Translations under genes and position numbers: made by a program
From: Streptomyces milbemycinicus
Lineage (GTDB): Bacteria > Actinomycetota > Actinomycetes > Streptomycetales > Streptomycetaceae
DNA: 33,798 nt
Direction: 5' to 3'
Assembly (NCBI RefSeq): GCF_002154605.1
Contig: NZ_MUNE01000134.1
Coordinates: 1 to 33,798 of the forward strand
The notes under the pieces: model-generated
What the model was told of the DNA's origin: nothing
What the model saw: only the letters and a program-made list of their open reading frames with translations
Databases searched by the model: none
Shown: positions 32,019 to 33,798 of the stretch, piece by piece
How positions within the stretch are numbered: position 1 is the first letter of the stretch
Layout: each line of letters starts with the position of its first letter

Positions 32019-32807
32019 TCATGCCCCGCCCGGCTGGCAGTGGGGGCACCAGGCGGTGGTCCGCCCGGCCATCCGGCTGCGGCGCAGCGGGCCGCCGCAC
32101 CTCGGGCAGTGCGGGTCGGGGTCGTCGCGGCGGCCGGTGAGCCAGGAGGGGCTGGTGGGCACGTGTCCGGCCTGGACCGAGGTGAGCAGCACACCGCGCA
32201 TCGCACGCTCCAGCCGGGTGCGTTCCTCGGGGGTCAGCTCGTCGGTCCGCCGCGCCGGGTTGATGCCGGCGCGCCACAGGATCTCGTCGCCGAGGAGATT
32301 GCCGAGCCCGGCGACGACGGACTGGTCGGTGAGGGTCGCCTTGACCCGTCCGTGCCGCCCCGCCAGCCGCTTGTCGAGTTCGGCGCGGCTGACGGACAGC
32401 GCGTCCGGGCCCTGGTCGCCCAGGATCCGGTCGAGGTCGGCGTCGGTGGCGGCCAGCCACAGGCCGCGCAGTTTGCGCTGGTCCCGGTAGCGGAGGTCGT
32501 GGCCGTCGTCGAGGACGATGGTGACGCGGTCGTGCGGATGGGGCGGGTCATCGTGCGCATGGCACGTCAGGTCTCCGGTCATCCCGAAGTGCAGGAGTAC
32601 GGTGGGACCGTCGGTGCGGGCGATCAGCCATTTGCCGTGCCGCTCCGGTGGATCGAAGCGGCGGCCGGTCAGCTCTCGCCGCAGCCGCTGAGCTGTCACC
32701 CCGCGCAGCACCCCGGCGTCGCTCACCTCGACGCGCTCCACCCGGCGGCCCTCCGCAGAGGAGGCCAAAACCCGCCGAAAACCCTCTACATCCGGCAGTT
32801 CAGGCAT
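32019..32807 (-). CDS. Fpg/Nei-family DNA glycosylase
   Basis: A base-excision repair enzyme that removes oxidised bases and nicks the abasic site. The 262-residue product begins MPELPDVEGFRR: Pro2 is the Schiff-base nucleophile and Glu3 the catalytic acid. Lys59 (ERHGKWLIA), the helix-two-turn-helix (QSVVAGLGNLLGDEILWRAGINP) and a C-terminal C-x2-C/C-x2-C zinc finger (CPRCGG, CPHC) complete the family pattern. Asp instead of Glu in PELPDVE is seen in the actinobacterial Fpg/Nei branch, so 8-oxoguanine specificity cannot be assumed. It is convergent with the GT51 gene, only 25 bp apart. Confidence 0.9.
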   Translation of the reverse strand: MPELPDVEGFRRVLASSAEGRRVERVEVSDAGVLRGVTAQRLRRELTGRRFDPPERHGKWLIARTDGPTVLLHFGMTGDLTCHAHDDPPHPHDRVTIVLDDGHDLRYRDQRKLRGLWLAATDADLDRILGDQGPDALSVSRAELDKRLAGRHGRVKATLTDQSVVAGLGNLLGDEILWRAGINPARRTDELTPEERTRLERAMRGVLLTSVQAGHVPTSPSWLTGRRDDPDPHCPRCGGPLRRSRMAGRTTAWCPHCQPGGA

Positions 32808-32915
32808 AGCGCAACATTACGCCCGAATGGCCGACCTCACCCCTTAAGACACAGGACATGACACGGGGCCGCCGCACGCCACCCGCCTCCCATGGTTCAC
32901 TGCTTTTACCGCCCG

Positions 32916-32944
32916 TTAACAGCTGAACGTGCCGTAATCAGATT
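32916..32944 (+). promoter_or_regulatory. Candidate promoter of the phosphatase gene
   Basis: TTAACA (32916-32921) and CAGATT (32939-32944) are 17 bases apart in an AT-rich patch. Transcription would begin a few bases before the ATG at 32958, consistent with the lack of a ribosome site there. Confidence 0.35.
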
Positions 32945-32957
32945 AAAGTAGCCGGTT

Positions 32958-33798
32958 ATGCGATTCTTCCGCTCTTCAGCGGACCGAGGAGCCTACGGCC
33001 ACAGCCGTAAGCTCTTCGTGATTGCCCGGTGCCTGCCCTTCGCGGCCCTGGCGGCCGTGGTGACGATCGAACTGTCACCGGTGCACGTGGTGTACACGGG
33101 CCCCCTGCTGTCCCCCGCTCCGGCGCTGGCCGCGGTGACCATGGGGCCGCTGGGCACCGGCGCCGTGGCCGGTCTTGCCCTGCTGGTGAGCTCGACCACC
33201 GCGACGGTGAACCACGCCTGGGGCACCCAGCAGGTGTACGCGAACATGGCCGCGCTGCTGCTGGTGGCGATCGCGAGCGTGGTGAGCAGCGCCGTACGGG
33301 TCCGCAGAACGCGTGAGCTGACGCAGGTGCGGCGGATCGCCGAGGTCTCGCAGAACGTGGTGCTGCGCCCGCTGCCCACCCGGATGGGCGTGGTGATGGC
33401 CGCCAGCGTGTATCTGGCGGCCGAGCGGGGAGCGCAGATCGGCGGCGATCTCTACGAGGCGATGACCACCCGGTTCGGGGTGCGTCTGATCGTCGGGGAC
33501 GTACGGGGCAAGGGGCTGGCGGCCGTGCGGTCGGCCGCCGCGGTGCTGGGCGCCTTCCGCGAGGCGGTGCACTACGAACGCGACCTGGCCGAGGTCATGC
33601 ACCGCTGCGCGGCCGCGCTGCAGCGGGAGTACGCGCTGCTGGACCGGACGACCGATCCGCGGCACTGGGAGGAACAGGCCGAGCAGTTCGTCACCGTACT
33701 GCTGGCGCAGGTGCCGGACGATGCGACGATCCAGCTGATCAACCGCGGCCATCCGCCGCCGCTGATCGTCCAGGGCGGCTGTGTACGGACCCTCGACC
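32958..33798 (+). CDS. Membrane-anchored PP2C/SpoIIE-type phosphatase, 3' end outside the window
   Basis: A predicted serine/threonine phosphatase of the SpoIIE group, which in actinobacteria often acts on anti-sigma-antagonist switches. The 280 codons present encode about three membrane helices (residues 20-40, 45-80 and 88-107) and a short linker helix. The start of the PPM domain follows, with the metal-binding IGGDLYEA and VGDVRGKGLAA motifs and, near the edge, TVLLAQVPDDATIQLINRGHPPPLIV. The frame is open to the last base, so the C-terminus is cut. The ATG at 32958 may be leaderless. The 150 bp between it and the Fpg gene contain an AT-rich promoter-like patch only. Confidence 0.88.
   Translation, partial: MRFFRSSADRGAYGHSRKLFVIARCLPFAALAAVVTIELSPVHVVYTGPLLSPAPALAAVTMGPLGTGAVAGLALLVSSTTATVNHAWGTQQVYANMAALLLVAIASVVSSAVRVRRTRELTQVRRIAEVSQNVVLRPLPTRMGVVMAASVYLAAERGAQIGGDLYEAMTTRFGVRLIVGDVRGKGLAAVRSAAAVLGAFREAVHYERDLAEVMHRCAAALQREYALLDRTTDPRHWEEQAEQFVTVLLAQVPDDATIQLINRGHPPPLIVQGGCVRTLD

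Noticed and set aside
1..33798. tRNA genes, CRISPR arrays, insertion sequences or phage attachment sites
   Set aside because: No cloverleaf-like sequence, regular repeat-spacer array, transposase or integrase was found by eye on either strand; the short tandem repeats seen have no spacers.

Overview
The window is about 34 kb of very GC-rich actinobacterial DNA. Gene density, GTG starts, ATGA stop/start overlaps, rare TTA leucine codons and the gene families (AAC(2')-I-like acetyltransferase, PAS-LuxR and XRE-cupin regulators, a CseABC-like set, SpoIIE-type phosphatase) fit the chromosome of a Streptomyces or close relative. No tRNA, rRNA, insertion sequence or CRISPR array was seen. No stretch longer than about 300 bases lacks a gene.

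Layout. 1-4209: 3' part of a multidomain GH2 beta-galactosidase, closed by two hairpins. 4491-7611: a Nudix hydrolase, a SAM methyltransferase, a DUF2267 protein and a glycosyltransferase. 7622-8845: an AAC(2')-I-like acetyltransferase divergent from an XRE-cupin regulator across 87 bp carrying a palindrome. 8887-18172: the most unusual part, a compact biosynthetic locus without PKS or NRPS. It holds a permuted ATP-grasp ligase, a MaoC hydratase and a seven-gene minus-strand operon: MFS exporter, JmjC/cupin oxygenase, alpha-oxoamine synthase, CitE/HpcH-type aldolase, acylating aldehyde dehydrogenase, hydroxy-oxovalerate-type aldolase and OCD/mu-crystallin-family reductase. Most junctions overlap by 4 bp and three TTA codons lie inside the operon. 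18372-22594: Xaa-Pro aminopeptidase, peptide deformylase and an OlsB/OlsA-like acyltransferase pair. 22835-23410: a PimM-like PAS-LuxR regulator. 23516-25515: an orphan cytochrome oxidase subunit I (CtaD) with a small coupled membrane protein, divergent from an ECF-type sigma gene. 25620-29991: sigma factor, CU044_5270-type membrane protein, CseA-like lipoprotein, CseB-like response regulator and CseC-like kinase. 30125-31993: a GT51 peptidoglycan glycosyltransferase whose transpeptidase half has lost its catalytic motifs. 32019-32807: an Fpg/Nei glycosylase. 32958 to the end: the start of a membrane-anchored PP2C/SpoIIE phosphatase.

How they may work together (inference). In the 8.9-18.2 kb locus, an acyl-CoA could be reduced to an aldehyde, joined to a 2-oxo acid, extended at its keto group by a malyl-CoA-type aldolase, dehydrated by the MaoC protein and condensed with an amino acid by the PLP enzyme to an amino ketone. 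The reductase, oxygenase and ligase could then modify it and the MFS protein export it. This resembles parts of nikkomycin (aldehyde plus aldol) and ketomemicin (aldolase, dehydratase, oxoamine synthase) logic, but the product cannot be read from sequence. The 23.5-32 kb part looks like an envelope and respiration stress neighbourhood.
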